A DNA stretch of 64,000 bases from Promicromonospora panici (GTDB lineage Bacteria; Actinomycetota; Actinomycetes; Actinomycetales; Cellulomonadaceae): the NCBI RefSeq assembly GCF_900608595.1, contig NZ_UWYY01000025.1, positions 1-64,000 on the forward strand. The letters run 5' to 3'. The translations under genes and the position numbers were made by a program. Positions 15,868 through 23,644 of the stretch are shown here, piece by piece; the stretch's first letter is position 1, and each line of letters opens with the position of its first letter. Under the pieces are notes generated by a model, which made no database searches, was not told where the DNA came from, and worked only from the letters and a program-made list of their open reading frames with translations.

Positions 15868-17250
15868 GTGACCACCGAGACAACCGCGGCCCTCCGCGCC
15901 CGCGTCGCCGAGCTGTTCCCCGCCCTGCAGGCCGACCTCGAAGCGCTGGTGCGCATCCCGAGCGTCTCGGCCGCCGCGTTCGACCAGGCACATGTCGCGG
16001 CCAGCGCGGCAGCCACCGAACAGCTCCTGCGCGACGCCGGCCTGCCCGACGTCCAGATCCTGTCCGCCCTGCGACCCGACGGCACATCGGGCGCCCCTGC
16101 CGTCGTCGCGCGCAGGCCCGCGCCCGAGGGCGCGCCGACCGTGCTCCTGTACGCGCACCACGACGTGCAGCCGCCGGGCGACCCGGCGACCTGGGACACC
16201 GCCGACCCGTTCGAGCCCACCCAGGTGGGGGAGCGCCTCTTCGGCCGTGGCGCGGCCGACGACAAGGCGGGCATCGTGGCCCACCTCGGCGCCCTGCGCA
16301 CGCTCGGCCTGCCGGACGGCGCTGACCTGCCCGTCGGCGTCACGGTCTTCCTCGAGGGCGAGGAGGAGTCGGGGTCGCCGTCGTTCCGCGCATTCCTGGA
16401 GGCGCACCGCGACCTGCTCGCGGCCGACGTCATCGTCGTCGCCGACTCGACGAACTGGAAGGTGGGCGTCCCGGCGCTCACGACGTCGCTGCGCGGCCTG
16501 GTCGACGGCGAGGTCGAGCTGCGGGCGCTGGAGCACGCCGTGCACTCGGGCCAGTTCGGCGGCCCGGTGCTGGACGCCGTCACCCTGATGTCGCGCCTGG
16601 TGGCGACGTTCCACGACGAGGCGGGCGACGTGGCGATCGAGGGCCTGGTCACCGCGCCCGAGCCGCAGGTCGACTACGACGAGGCGGCGCTACGCGCGGA
16701 TTCCTCGCTGCTCGACGGCGTGGCGCTCGCCGGAACTGGCACCGTCTCCGGGCGGCTGTGGGCCAAGCCCGCGCTCTCGGTGATCGGCATGGACGTGACC
16801 TCCGTGGCCGCGGCGTCGAACACGATCGCGCCGAGCTGCACCGCGAAGATCTCGCTTCGCCTCGCCCCGGGCCAGGACCCGGCTGCGGCCGACGCGGCGC
16901 TGTCCGCGCACGTGGCGAAGCACGCGCCGTTCGGGGCGCAGGTCACGTGGCGCTCCGGTGAGGCGGGCAAGGCGTTCCTCGCGCCCGGCGACACGGCGGC
17001 GATGCGGGCGGCGCGCGCGGCGTTCACCGAGGCGTGGGGCGCCGCGCCGGTCGACATCGGCGTGGGCGGGTCCATCCCGTTCATCGCCGACCTGCTCGAG
17101 GTCTTCCCGGACGCCGCGATCCTCGTGACCGGCGTCGAGGACCCGGACTCGCGGGCGCACGGCGCCAACGAGTCGGTGCACCTGGGCGAGCTGCAGAAGG
17201 TGGTCCTGGCCGAGGCCCTGCTGCTGACGAAGATCGGCGAGGGCCTCTGA
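15868..17250 (+). CDS. M20 family metallo-dipeptidase
   Basis: A 460-residue zinc peptidase of the M20 dipeptidase/CNDP-like branch. Metal and catalytic motifs: LLYAHHDVQPPG (His ligand, Asp), GRGAADDKAGI (bridging Asp), FLEGEEESGSPS (catalytic Glu-Glu), a dimerisation domain (SGQFGGPVLDAVTLMSRL) and the C-terminal VGGSIPFI...AHGANESVHL (His ligand). It is cytosolic, with no signal peptide. It probably hydrolyses dipeptides or N-acyl amino acids. It ends at a long hairpin shared with the convergent thioesterase gene. Confidence 0.93.
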   Translation: MTTETTAALRARVAELFPALQADLEALVRIPSVSAAAFDQAHVAASAAATEQLLRDAGLPDVQILSALRPDGTSGAPAVVARRPAPEGAPTVLLYAHHDVQPPGDPATWDTADPFEPTQVGERLFGRGAADDKAGIVAHLGALRTLGLPDGADLPVGVTVFLEGEEESGSPSFRAFLEAHRDLLAADVIVVADSTNWKVGVPALTTSLRGLVDGEVELRALEHAVHSGQFGGPVLDAVTLMSRLVATFHDEAGDVAIEGLVTAPEPQVDYDEAALRADSSLLDGVALAGTGTVSGRLWAKPALSVIGMDVTSVAAASNTIAPSCTAKISLRLAPGQDPAAADAALSAHVAKHAPFGAQVTWRSGEAGKAFLAPGDTAAMRAARAAFTEAWGAAPVDIGVGGSIPFIADLLEVFPDAAILVTGVEDPDSRAHGANESVHLGELQKVVLAEALLLTKIGEGL

Positions 17251-17259
17251 CCCTTTCCC

Positions 17260-17324
17260 TTGTTGTGGGCGTGATCGTTGCGCCTAAACCGGGCAGGTAC
17301 TCGCAACGATCACGCCCACAACAA
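17260..17324. repeat. Hairpin repeat family 2, copy A
   Basis: Perfect 23-bp inverted repeat (arms 17260-17282 and 17302-17324) around a 19-base loop beginning CCTAAACCGGGCAGG. It fills the gap between convergent genes. Related copies are at 47728-47786 and 56080-56140. Confidence 0.88.
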
Positions 17325-17333
17325 ACTGGTGGG

Positions 17334-17873
17334 CTACGCGGGGGTCGGGCGCGGGGCTACGTCCAGCGCGCGGGCCCAGGCCGCGACGTCGTCGGGGAGC
17401 TCGGGGGAGGGAAGGTCCTCTCCGGTCGCGTCCCGGACCACGTCGGACGGCGCGATCCGGTTGCCCTTGCGGTCGAGGAACCGGCTGGCCACGATCCCGC
17501 GGGCGCACAGCTTCTCGCCCCGGGTGAACACCTGCTCCAGGTAGAAGACGCGCTCGTCCCAGCCCAGGATCCGGGTGGTGATCTCGAACTGGTCGAACAG
17601 CTGTAGGGACCGGCGGTACTTCATGGTCGACGCCGCGACCACCGGGGCCCATCCCTTCTTGCGGGCGGTCGGGAACATGCCGAGGTCGGCGATCTGGTTG
17701 TTCCGGGCAACGTCCATCATCTGCAGGTACGTGCCGTTGTTGACGTGCAGGTACGAGTCGAGGTCGAGGGGACCGACGCGCATCCGGGTGACCGACGGGT
17801 CGAGCAGGGTCTGTCCAGGGCGGGCTTTGCGAGGGAAGAGTCCGGACATTGCGAGCTGGAGCATGCGAGCCAT
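17334..17873 (-). CDS. Acyl-CoA thioesterase-like hotdog protein
   Basis: A 179-residue protein of the 4HBT/THEM6-like hotdog family. Typical elements are RVGPLDLDSYLHVNNGTYLQMMDVAR (Asp-His-Asn active-site region), KGWAPVVAASTMKYRRSLQLFDQFEI and DERVFYLEQVFTRGEKLCARGIV. It probably hydrolyses an acyl thioester; the substrate is unknown. TAACCT is 7 bases before ATG 17873, supporting that start rather than the internal ATG at residue 9. Confidence 0.88.
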   Translation of the reverse strand: MARMLQLAMSGLFPRKARPGQTLLDPSVTRMRVGPLDLDSYLHVNNGTYLQMMDVARNNQIADLGMFPTARKKGWAPVVAASTMKYRRSLQLFDQFEITTRILGWDERVFYLEQVFTRGEKLCARGIVASRFLDRKGNRIAPSDVVRDATGEDLPSPELPDDVAAWARALDVAPRPTPA

Positions 17874-17880
17874 GCCTCGA

Positions 17881-17886
17881 AGGTTA
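17881..17886 (-). promoter_or_regulatory. -10 element of the thioesterase gene (leaderless)
   Basis: TAACCT on the minus strand, 7 bases before the ATG at 17873. Confidence 0.5.
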
Positions 17887-17975
17887 TACCGAGACCCGTA
17901 GTATCAGGTACCAATGTCGACCCGACGATCCGACGGCGCGCGCGGCCCCGCCGGACGCCCGGGGAGGCCCGGCGA

Positions 17976-18566
17976 TCAGCCTTCCACGTGCTGGATCTCG
18001 AACCGCACGGACCGGGCCACCGCCGGCGTCTCCAGCCGTTCCACCAGGTGCAGCGCCATGTCGATCCCGGCGGCGACGCCCGCCGAGGTGACCACGTCGC
18101 CGTCGTCGACGTACCGCGCCTCGGTGTCCACGAGGATGCTCGGGTCCAGCTCGGCGAGCTCGTCGTAGTGGTTGTGGTGCGTGGTCGCCGGTCGCCCGGC
18201 GAGCAGGCCGGCGGCCGCCAGGGGCATGGCGCCCGTGCAGACGCTCGCGATGATCGGGGTCTGCTTGCGGATCTGGCGCAGCCACTCCAGATGGCCGGCC
18301 TGGGCGAGCAGGGGCCGGGTACCCAGCCCGCCCGGATAGACCAGGACGTGCAGCGGCCCGACGTCGTCCGCGCCGTGCGCGGGCAGGATCCGCAGCCCCT
18401 TCGCGAGCCGGACGCCGGACCCGTCCCACGAGAACGTGCTCACCGACGGCCGCAGCTGCGAGTGGGAGCCCCACTCCGCGAACACCTCGAAGGGCCCGAC
18501 GACGTCGAGCTCCTCCGCCCCGTCGAAGACGAAGATCCCGATGCGCAGCCCGCCGTTGCCGCTCAT
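17976..18566 (-). CDS. DJ-1/PfpI family protein
   Basis: A 196-residue protein with a class I glutamine-amidotransferase-like fold. It has the FVFDGAEELDVVGPFEVF start typical of the isonitrile hydratase/AraC-N branch, the nucleophile elbow SVCTGAMPLAAAGLLAGRPATTHH, and VTSAGVAAGIDMALHL. No DNA-binding domain is attached. It starts 14 bases after the nadA stop and is very probably co-transcribed with it. The reaction is not predictable: relatives include isonitrile hydratase and deglycases. Confidence 0.9.
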   Translation of the reverse strand: MSGNGGLRIGIFVFDGAEELDVVGPFEVFAEWGSHSQLRPSVSTFSWDGSGVRLAKGLRILPAHGADDVGPLHVLVYPGGLGTRPLLAQAGHLEWLRQIRKQTPIIASVCTGAMPLAAAGLLAGRPATTHHNHYDELAELDPSILVDTEARYVDDGDVVTSAGVAAGIDMALHLVERLETPAVARSVRFEIQHVEG

Positions 18567-18580
18567 GTGGTCAGCCTGGG

Positions 18581-19798
18581 TCAGATGCCTGGCAGGGCGA
18601 GCATCTGGTCGAGCGCCACGCGCGCCCAGTGGGCGTCGTCGGCGTCCACGACTATCCGGTTCACCATGCGTCCCTCGACCAGCGACTCCATGGCCCACAC
18701 GAGGTGGGGCAGGTCGATGCGGTTCATGGTGGAGCAGAAGCACACCGTCGAGTCGAGGTAGTGCACGTTCTTGTCCGGGTGCGCCTTGGCGACCCGGCGC
18801 ACGAGGTTCAGCTCGGTGCCGATCGCCCACGAGGACCCGGGCTCGGCCGCGTCCAGCTGCTTGATGATGTACTCCGTCGAACCCACGTAGTCGGCCGCCG
18901 TGACGACCTCGTGCTTGCACTCGGGGTGGACCATCACGTTGACGCCCGGCACCGCGGCGCGGATGTCGGTGACGTTCTGCTCCGAGAAGCGCCCGTGCAC
19001 CGAGCAGTGGCCGCGCCACAGGATCATCCGGGCGTCACGCAGCTCCTGGTCCGTGAGCCCGCCGTTGGGCTTACGGGGGTCGAAAACCACGCACTCGTCC
19101 AGGGACATCGCGAGCTCGAGCACCGCGGTGTTCCGGCCGAGGTGCTGGTCGGGCAGGAACAGCACCTTTCCGGTGCCGTCGACGCCACCCACCTGGTCGA
19201 ACGCCCAGCGCAGCGCGACCTCCGCGTTCGAGGAGGTGCACACGGTGCCGCCGTGCCGCCCCGTGAACGCCTTGATGGCGGCCGACGAGTTCATGTACGT
19301 GACGGGGATGGTCGAGTCCGCGATGCCGACGTCCTGCAGCACCGCCCAGGCCTCCTCGACCTGGCCGATCGCCGCCATGTCCGCCATGGAGCAGCCGGCC
19401 GCGAGGTCGGGCAGTACCACCTGCTGCTCGTCCGAGGTGAGGATGTCCGCGCTCTCGGCCATGAAGTGCACGCCGCAGAACAGGATGAACTCGGCCTCGG
19501 GGCGGGCCGCGGCCTCGCGCGCGAGCTTGAAGGAGTCGCCGGTGACGTCGGCGAAGTCGATGACCTCGTCGCGCTGGTAGTGGTGCCCCAGCACGAAAGC
19601 CCGGCTGCCCAGGGCGGCCCGCGCCGCGCGAGCCCGTTCGACGAGGTTCGGGTCGCTCGGTGCCGGCAGCTCGCCCGTACACTCCACGCCGCGCTCGGAG
19701 GCCAGGTCACGGCCCTGGCCGAGCAGCAGCAGCGGGGAGGAGGCGGGCTCTGAGAAGCCGGGGTTTTCAGCCAGCAGGGTGCTCACGGTCACCATCAT
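18581..19798 (-). CDS. nadA: Quinolinate synthase
   Basis: A 405-residue [4Fe-4S] enzyme making quinolinate from iminoaspartate and dihydroxyacetone phosphate in NAD biosynthesis. Three cluster cysteines are seen in TVCTSSNAE, HPECKHE and STVCFCSTMN. Other conserved parts are LGHHYQRDEVIDFADVTGDSFKLA, GVHFMAESADIL and LPDQHLGRN. The ATG at 19798 or the adjacent one at 19795 is the likely start. No nadB or nadC is in the window. Its Fe-S need fits the erpA/tusA group immediately to the right. Confidence 0.95.
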   Translation of the reverse strand: MMVTVSTLLAENPGFSEPASSPLLLLGQGRDLASERGVECTGELPAPSDPNLVERARAARAALGSRAFVLGHHYQRDEVIDFADVTGDSFKLAREAAARPEAEFILFCGVHFMAESADILTSDEQQVVLPDLAAGCSMADMAAIGQVEEAWAVLQDVGIADSTIPVTYMNSSAAIKAFTGRHGGTVCTSSNAEVALRWAFDQVGGVDGTGKVLFLPDQHLGRNTAVLELAMSLDECVVFDPRKPNGGLTDQELRDARMILWRGHCSVHGRFSEQNVTDIRAAVPGVNVMVHPECKHEVVTAADYVGSTEYIIKQLDAAEPGSSWAIGTELNLVRRVAKAHPDKNVHYLDSTVCFCSTMNRIDLPHLVWAMESLVEGRMVNRIVVDADDAHWARVALDQMLALPGI

Positions 19799-19844
19799 GA
19801 CACGCGGTGGTGACACGAAGTCAGGACGGTGCCACGATGCCTGG

Positions 19845-20423
19845 GTGCACGTGCTGCTGCTTGCCGAGACCCTGCCCGACGCCGAGCGACTCGCCTCCGC
19901 GTGGCGCGCCGCCGCGCCGCACACGGCCACCGAGGCGCGTGCGGTCCGGTTGCCGGGCGGCGGAGGAGGGCTCGGGGCGGCCGGGTCGCCGGCCGCCACC
20001 GCACCGGCACACGGAACGGCCGGCGGGGGAGTACTCCTGGCCGGGGCGGCGATCCCGGTGGGCCGGCCGGACGCCGTCGGGCCGCAGGACGTGGGGCCCG
20101 CCCATCCCGGCCCGAGCGCGCCCGGCCCGGCGCCGTCCGCCCTGCCCCGGGCCGAAGGCGCCGCGCTCACGGCGGCCGCCGAGCGCGCCGACGTCGTAGT
20201 GGCGTACGTCACGCGGCTCGACGGCGACGGGCTGCACCGCGGGGTCGTGGTGGAGGCGGCCGCGGCGGCCGCGCCGCACGCCGTCCCCGTGGTCGTGGTG
20301 ACCCGGCGCAGCGAGGTGAGCAGGCGCGAGTGGTCGACGGCGGGCCTCAGCGGCGTGCACGAGGTGGCCGACGGCGACGTCGCACGCGTGGCCCGGACGT
20401 GGACCCCGGCCTGGACACGCTGA
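19845..20423 (+). CDS. Hypothetical protein, glycerate-kinase-tail-like
   Basis: A 192-residue protein starting GTG CAC GTG (MHVLLLAETLPDAERLASAW). The middle is low-complexity Gly/Ala/Pro (about residues 40-100). The C-terminal part RAEGAALTAAAERADVVVAYVTRLDGDGLHRGVVVEAAAAAAPHAVPVVVVTRR resembles the last domain of type II glycerate kinases. The N-terminal substrate and nucleotide residues of such kinases are absent, so activity is doubtful. It sits directly before erpA, where I recall a full glycerate kinase in related genera. It may be a shrunken relative or an unrelated Rossmann-like protein. Confidence 0.55.
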   Translation: MHVLLLAETLPDAERLASAWRAAAPHTATEARAVRLPGGGGGLGAAGSPAATAPAHGTAGGGVLLAGAAIPVGRPDAVGPQDVGPAHPGPSAPGPAPSALPRAEGAALTAAAERADVVVAYVTRLDGDGLHRGVVVEAAAAAAPHAVPVVVVTRRSEVSRREWSTAGLSGVHEVADGDVARVARTWTPAWTR

Positions 20424-20562
20424 CAACGGACAGGTGGTTGCCCACGCGGTTCGTGGGCGTACGATCGAAAAAGACCGGCACACGGGAACAGACGGACTAG
20501 CCGATGGGTTGGCACCGCTGAGACATCGACTACCGGTATGTCGAACACGATCGGGAGATGAC

Positions 20563-20916
20563 ATGACCGACACGACCACGGACATCGCCACCCACGGCGT
20601 CAACGTCACCGACGTCGCCGCGGGCAAGGTCCGTAGCCTGCTCGAGCAGGAGGGCCGCGACGACCTGCGGCTCCGCGTCGCGGTGCAGCCTGGCGGCTGC
20701 TCCGGGCTGATCTACCAGCTGTACTTCGACGAGCGTGTGCTCGACGGGGACGCGCTGCGTGACTACGACGGCGTCGAGGTCGTCGTGGACAAGATGAGCG
20801 TGCCGTACCTCGAGGGTGCCACCATCGACTTCAAGGACACCATCGAGCAGCAGGGCTTCACGATCGACAACCCGAACGCAGGCAGTGCGTGTGCCTGCGG
20901 CGGGTCGTTCTCCTGA
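20563..20916 (+). CDS. erpA: Iron-sulfur cluster insertion protein, A-type (HesB/IscA)
   Basis: A 117-residue A-type carrier delivering Fe-S clusters to target proteins. The three cluster cysteines are in PGGCSG (about residue 46) and the C-terminal SACACGGSF. GGGAGATG precedes the ATG at 20563. Targets nearby include quinolinate synthase and the Rieske protein. It ends before a strong terminator. Confidence 0.95.
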   Translation: MTDTTTDIATHGVNVTDVAAGKVRSLLEQEGRDDLRLRVAVQPGGCSGLIYQLYFDERVLDGDALRDYDGVEVVVDKMSVPYLEGATIDFKDTIEQQGFTIDNPNAGSACACGGSFS

Positions 20917-20939
20917 TCGAGGTTCTCTGCACGGCGAAC

Positions 20940-20967
20940 GGGCCGGTCACCTTCGGGTGGCCGGCCC
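20940..20967 (+). terminator. Intrinsic-type terminator after erpA
   Basis: 12-bp stem GGGCCGGTCACC / GGTGGCCGGCCC (one G-T pair) closed by a TTCG tetraloop, followed by TTCC. Confidence 0.8.
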
Positions 20968-20978
20968 TTCCGCTGTCC

Positions 20979-20996
20979 TTGGTTGCCCACAACCAA
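20979..20996. terminator. Short hairpin, possibly for the convergent tusA
   Basis: TTGGTTG-CCCA-CAACCAA, 7-bp perfect stem, flanked by CC/GC. It lies 9 bases from the tusA stop codon. Confidence 0.5.
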
Positions 20997-21004
20997 GCCT
21001 CGGG

Positions 21005-21250
21005 TTAGCCGAGGCGGACCGTGACTGCCCAGCCGGTCCAGTCGTCCGTGTGCTCCCGGGTCGTGACGTGCTCGTGCCCGCGCATCCGGCACCACGCGGG
21101 CACGTCGAGCTTGACGGCGGGGTCGGTCGACAGCACCGTCAGCTCCGTGCCGGCAGGCAGGCCCTTGGCGGACTCCGCGAGCCGGATCACGGGCAGGGGG
21201 CACCGCAGCCCCCGGGCATCCACCTGTGTTTCCGCCACGTCAGAGGCCAC
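21005..21250 (-). CDS. tusA: TusA-family sulfur carrier
   Basis: An 81-residue two-layer sandwich protein with the persulfide motif RGLRCPLPVIRL (C17). TusA proteins accept sulfur from a cysteine desulfurase and hand it on. The second half carries PAVKLDVPAWCRMRGHEHV, with an extra Cys/His pair. Its ATG at 21250 overlaps the last codons of the desulfurase-like gene by 11 bases, so the two products are made together and probably act together. Confidence 0.93.
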   Translation of the reverse strand: MASDVAETQVDARGLRCPLPVIRLAESAKGLPAGTELTVLSTDPAVKLDVPAWCRMRGHEHVTTREHTDDWTGWAVTVRLG

Positions 21251-22388
21251 CCACTCCCAGCATCTCCCGCACCCGGGCGACGGCGTCGGGCAGCACCTCG
21301 CAGAACCGGTCCACCTCGTCCGCGGTCGTGGCCCGGTCCAGGGCGATCCGCACGTTGCCGTGCGTGAGCACGCCCATCGCCGCCAGTACGTGCGAGGGCT
21401 CCAGCGTGCTCGCGGTGCATGCCGAGCCCGACCCGACGGCGAACCCGTGCCGGTCCAGCTCCGTCACGAGAGCCTCGCCATCCACATAGAGGAACGAGAA
21501 CGTCGCGACGTGCGGCAGCCGGTCGTCCGGGTCGCCGACCACCTCGACGTCCGGGATGCGCGCCACTTGCGCGCGCAACCGGTCGACGAGCGCCCGGCGC
21601 CGGGCCTCCTGTTCGGCACGGTCCGCCTCGACCGCCTGCAGCGCCACGGCGGCGGCGAACGCGAGCGGGACGCTCACGCCGCCGGGCGCCCAAGGGTCCT
21701 CGTCCTCGGGCCCGACGGCGGCCGTGCGGACCCGTTGCCGGACGGCGAGCACACCGACGCCGGCGGGGCCGCCCCAGTCGGCCGGGTCGGCCGCCAGGAG
21801 GTCCCAGTCCTGGGGCACCGCCACGTGGCCGACGCTCGCCCCGGCGTCGACCAGGAGGGGGACGCCCGCGGCGCGGGCGGCTTCGTGCACCGCCTCGACG
21901 GGCTGGACCGTGCCCACCTCGCCGTTCGCGTGCTGGAGCGCGGCCAGCGCCACGCCGGGCGCCCGGACGGCGGAGACCATCGCGTCGGCGTCCACCCGCC
22001 CGAGCCGGTCGGCCGGGACGGTGCTCAGCTCACCGGCGGCGCGGGCCGCGTGCAGCACCGCGGCGCGTTCGACGGCGCTCGCGACGACGGTGCCGCCGGC
22101 CCGGCGCCGGGCGGCGGCGGCCGACGCGACCGCAGAGTGCAGCGATGCCGTGTGGCTCGGCGTGAGGTGGACCTCCTGCGTCCGGGCGCCGAGCACCGCG
22201 GCGACGGCCTCGCGGGCGCCGTCGAGCAGCCGGACGGCGCGGCGGCCCTCGGCGTGCAGCCGGCGCGGGTCGGCCCAGCCGTCGGCCAGGGCCTGTTCGA
22301 AGGCCTGCCGGGCGAGCGGGTGCCATGGGGCACGCCCGCCGTTGTCGAGATGCACCCGGTCGGGGGTGCCGGGGGTGGCGTGGCTCAC
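21240..22388 (-). CDS. Cysteine desulfurase-like class V protein lacking the PLP lysine
   Basis: A 382-residue homologue of IscS/NifS. It keeps HLDNGGRAPWHP at the start, ANGEVGTVQPVEAV (substrate-side motif), VDAGASVG, and the catalytic-cysteine loop GSGSACTASTLEPSHV (C324). At the site where desulfurases have S-A-H-K before GGP, it reads PADWGGPAGVG, so the Schiff-base lysine is Asp204. In fact the whole 382-residue protein contains no lysine. It cannot bind PLP in the usual covalent way. The frame is intact with good codon use, and it is coupled to tusA, so it looks functional rather than dead. AGGAGG is 4 bases before the GTG. Confidence 0.88.
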   Translation of the reverse strand: MSHATPGTPDRVHLDNGGRAPWHPLARQAFEQALADGWADPRRLHAEGRRAVRLLDGAREAVAAVLGARTQEVHLTPSHTASLHSAVASAAAARRRAGGTVVASAVERAAVLHAARAAGELSTVPADRLGRVDADAMVSAVRAPGVALAALQHANGEVGTVQPVEAVHEAARAAGVPLLVDAGASVGHVAVPQDWDLLAADPADWGGPAGVGVLAVRQRVRTAAVGPEDEDPWAPGGVSVPLAFAAAVALQAVEADRAEQEARRRALVDRLRAQVARIPDVEVVGDPDDRLPHVATFSFLYVDGEALVTELDRHGFAVGSGSACTASTLEPSHVLAAMGVLTHGNVRIALDRATTADEVDRFCEVLPDAVARVREMLGVGGL

Positions 22389-22532
22389 ACGTCCTCCTGG
22401 TGCTGTGTCCTGGCCGGCGACGTTCCCGGCCGGTGCCCGATCACGCCTCGGCGGGCGGCGTACGGCGTGCTATGGGCGTCCTCCTCCTGATCCTCGCACC
22501 CGTGGGGCATCACCCGCTGCCGCGAACGTTCT

Positions 22533-22553
22533 GACACGACCTGGGTACGTGTC
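22533..22553. promoter_or_regulatory. Inverted repeat upstream of ctaC
   Basis: GACACG and CGTGTC separated by 9 bases, about 90 bases before the proposed ctaC -10 element; a candidate operator for an unknown regulator. Confidence 0.35.
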
Positions 22554-22640
22554 CTGAACAGCGTCGACGGTTGCCGAAGGTGCGGAGTGCGTCACGTCCC
22601 GAGGGGCACCGTCCGGGCATCATCAGGCCCCGGGGCGCGC

Positions 22641-22646
22641 TAGGCT
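22641..22646 (+). promoter_or_regulatory. Possible -10 element of the ctaCDF operon
   Basis: TAGGCT fits the TANNNT consensus; transcription would begin near 22653. Confidence 0.4.
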
Positions 22647-22729
22647 GCATCCCATCGAGGACGAAGGTTCTGCGTGGAGCTCGGGAGGAAACCGGTGCGA
22701 CGCGCCGGACGAGACGTGAAAGGCCTCCC

Positions 22730-23644
22730 TTGCACTCGAAGCCACCTACCCGCACCCGGCGGGCCATCCTGCGTGCGTCGGCTCTTGCCGTCGCAGTCGC
22801 AGTGCTGGCCACCGGCTGCGCAAGTGAATCCGTCCAGCGCGGATACCTGCCCGGCTACAGCGACGGGGAGGTGACTAACCAGACCGCGCGCATCACCGAT
22901 CTTTGGGTGGGCTCGTGGATCGCTGCCCTGCTGGTGGGCATCGTGACGTGGGGCCTGATCCTGTGGTGCATCGCGGCGTACCGGAAGCGCAAGGACGACC
23001 ACCAGCTCCCGGTCCAGACGCGCTACCACCTGCCGCTCGAGCTGATGTACACGGCCGTGCCGCTGATCATGGTGCTGGTGCTGTTCTGGTACACCGACCG
23101 CGACGTGACCGAGATCCAGACCGTCGACGGCACCGCCACCGAGCACATCCAGGTGGTCGGCAAGCAGTGGAGCTGGGACTTCAACTACCTCGACGCCGAC
23201 GTCTACGACTTCGGTGAGCACGAGGCCGACCCCGGCAGCGTGACGGCGGAGGACGAGCTCGACGGCGCCACCGGTACCTCGACGTCCTTCCCGACGCTCT
23301 ACCTGCCGGTGAACGAGACCGTGGAGTTCACGCTCGACTCGCGCGACGTCATCCACTCCTTCTGGATCCCCGCGTTCCTGTACAAGCAGGACATGATCCC
23401 GCAGCGGACCAACACGTTCCAGGTGACGCCGACCCGCGAGGGCACGTACGCCGGCAAGTGCGCCGAGCTCTGCGGTGAGTTCCACTCCGGCATGCTCTTC
23501 AACGTGAAGGTCGTCTCGGCGGAGGAGTACGACGCCCACATGGCAGACCTCCGCGCCAAGGGCCAGACCGGCGCGCTGGGCATGGACCTCGCCCGGACTC
23601 CCGGAGTGGTCGAGACGATCGAGGAAGAGGAGGCTGGGCACTGA
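22730..23644 (+). CDS. ctaC: Cytochrome c oxidase subunit II
   Basis: A 304-residue CuA-carrying subunit of the aa3 oxidase, receiving electrons from the bc1 complex. It has a lipoprotein signal (AILRASALAVAVAVLATGC), two membrane helices (about residues 55-78 and 100-120) and a periplasmic cupredoxin domain. The CuA site is CAELCGEFHSGM plus the His of DVIHSFWIP. An acidic loop (EADPGSVTAEDELDGATG) is inserted in the cupredoxin domain. The TTG start at 22730 has AAAGG 7 bases upstream; a longer frame from 22571 exists but its N-terminus is Arg-rich and not signal-like. Stop and ctaD start overlap (TGATG). Confidence 0.95.
   Translation: MHSKPPTRTRRAILRASALAVAVAVLATGCASESVQRGYLPGYSDGEVTNQTARITDLWVGSWIAALLVGIVTWGLILWCIAAYRKRKDDHQLPVQTRYHLPLELMYTAVPLIMVLVLFWYTDRDVTEIQTVDGTATEHIQVVGKQWSWDFNYLDADVYDFGEHEADPGSVTAEDELDGATGTSTSFPTLYLPVNETVEFTLDSRDVIHSFWIPAFLYKQDMIPQRTNTFQVTPTREGTYAGKCAELCGEFHSGMLFNVKVVSAEEYDAHMADLRAKGQTGALGMDLARTPGVVETIEEEEAGH

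Larger units (their letters stand above)
22389..22729. other. Divergent gap between the desulfurase-like gene and ctaC
   Basis: 341 bases without a gene. It contains an imperfect inverted repeat GACACG-N9-CGTGTC (22533-22553), extended by GTTC/GAAC on the outside, and TAGGCT at 22641-22646, a plausible -10 element giving ctaC a leader of about 75 bases. Confidence 0.5.

Noticed and set aside
21240..22388. Desulfurase-like gene as an ordinary pseudogene
   Set aside because: No frameshift or stop, good ribosome site, catalytic cysteine loop kept and coupling to tusA.
22571..22729. Longer N-terminus for ctaC from ATG 22571
   Set aside because: It adds an Arg/Gly-rich stretch before the lipoprotein signal and runs across the probable -10 element.
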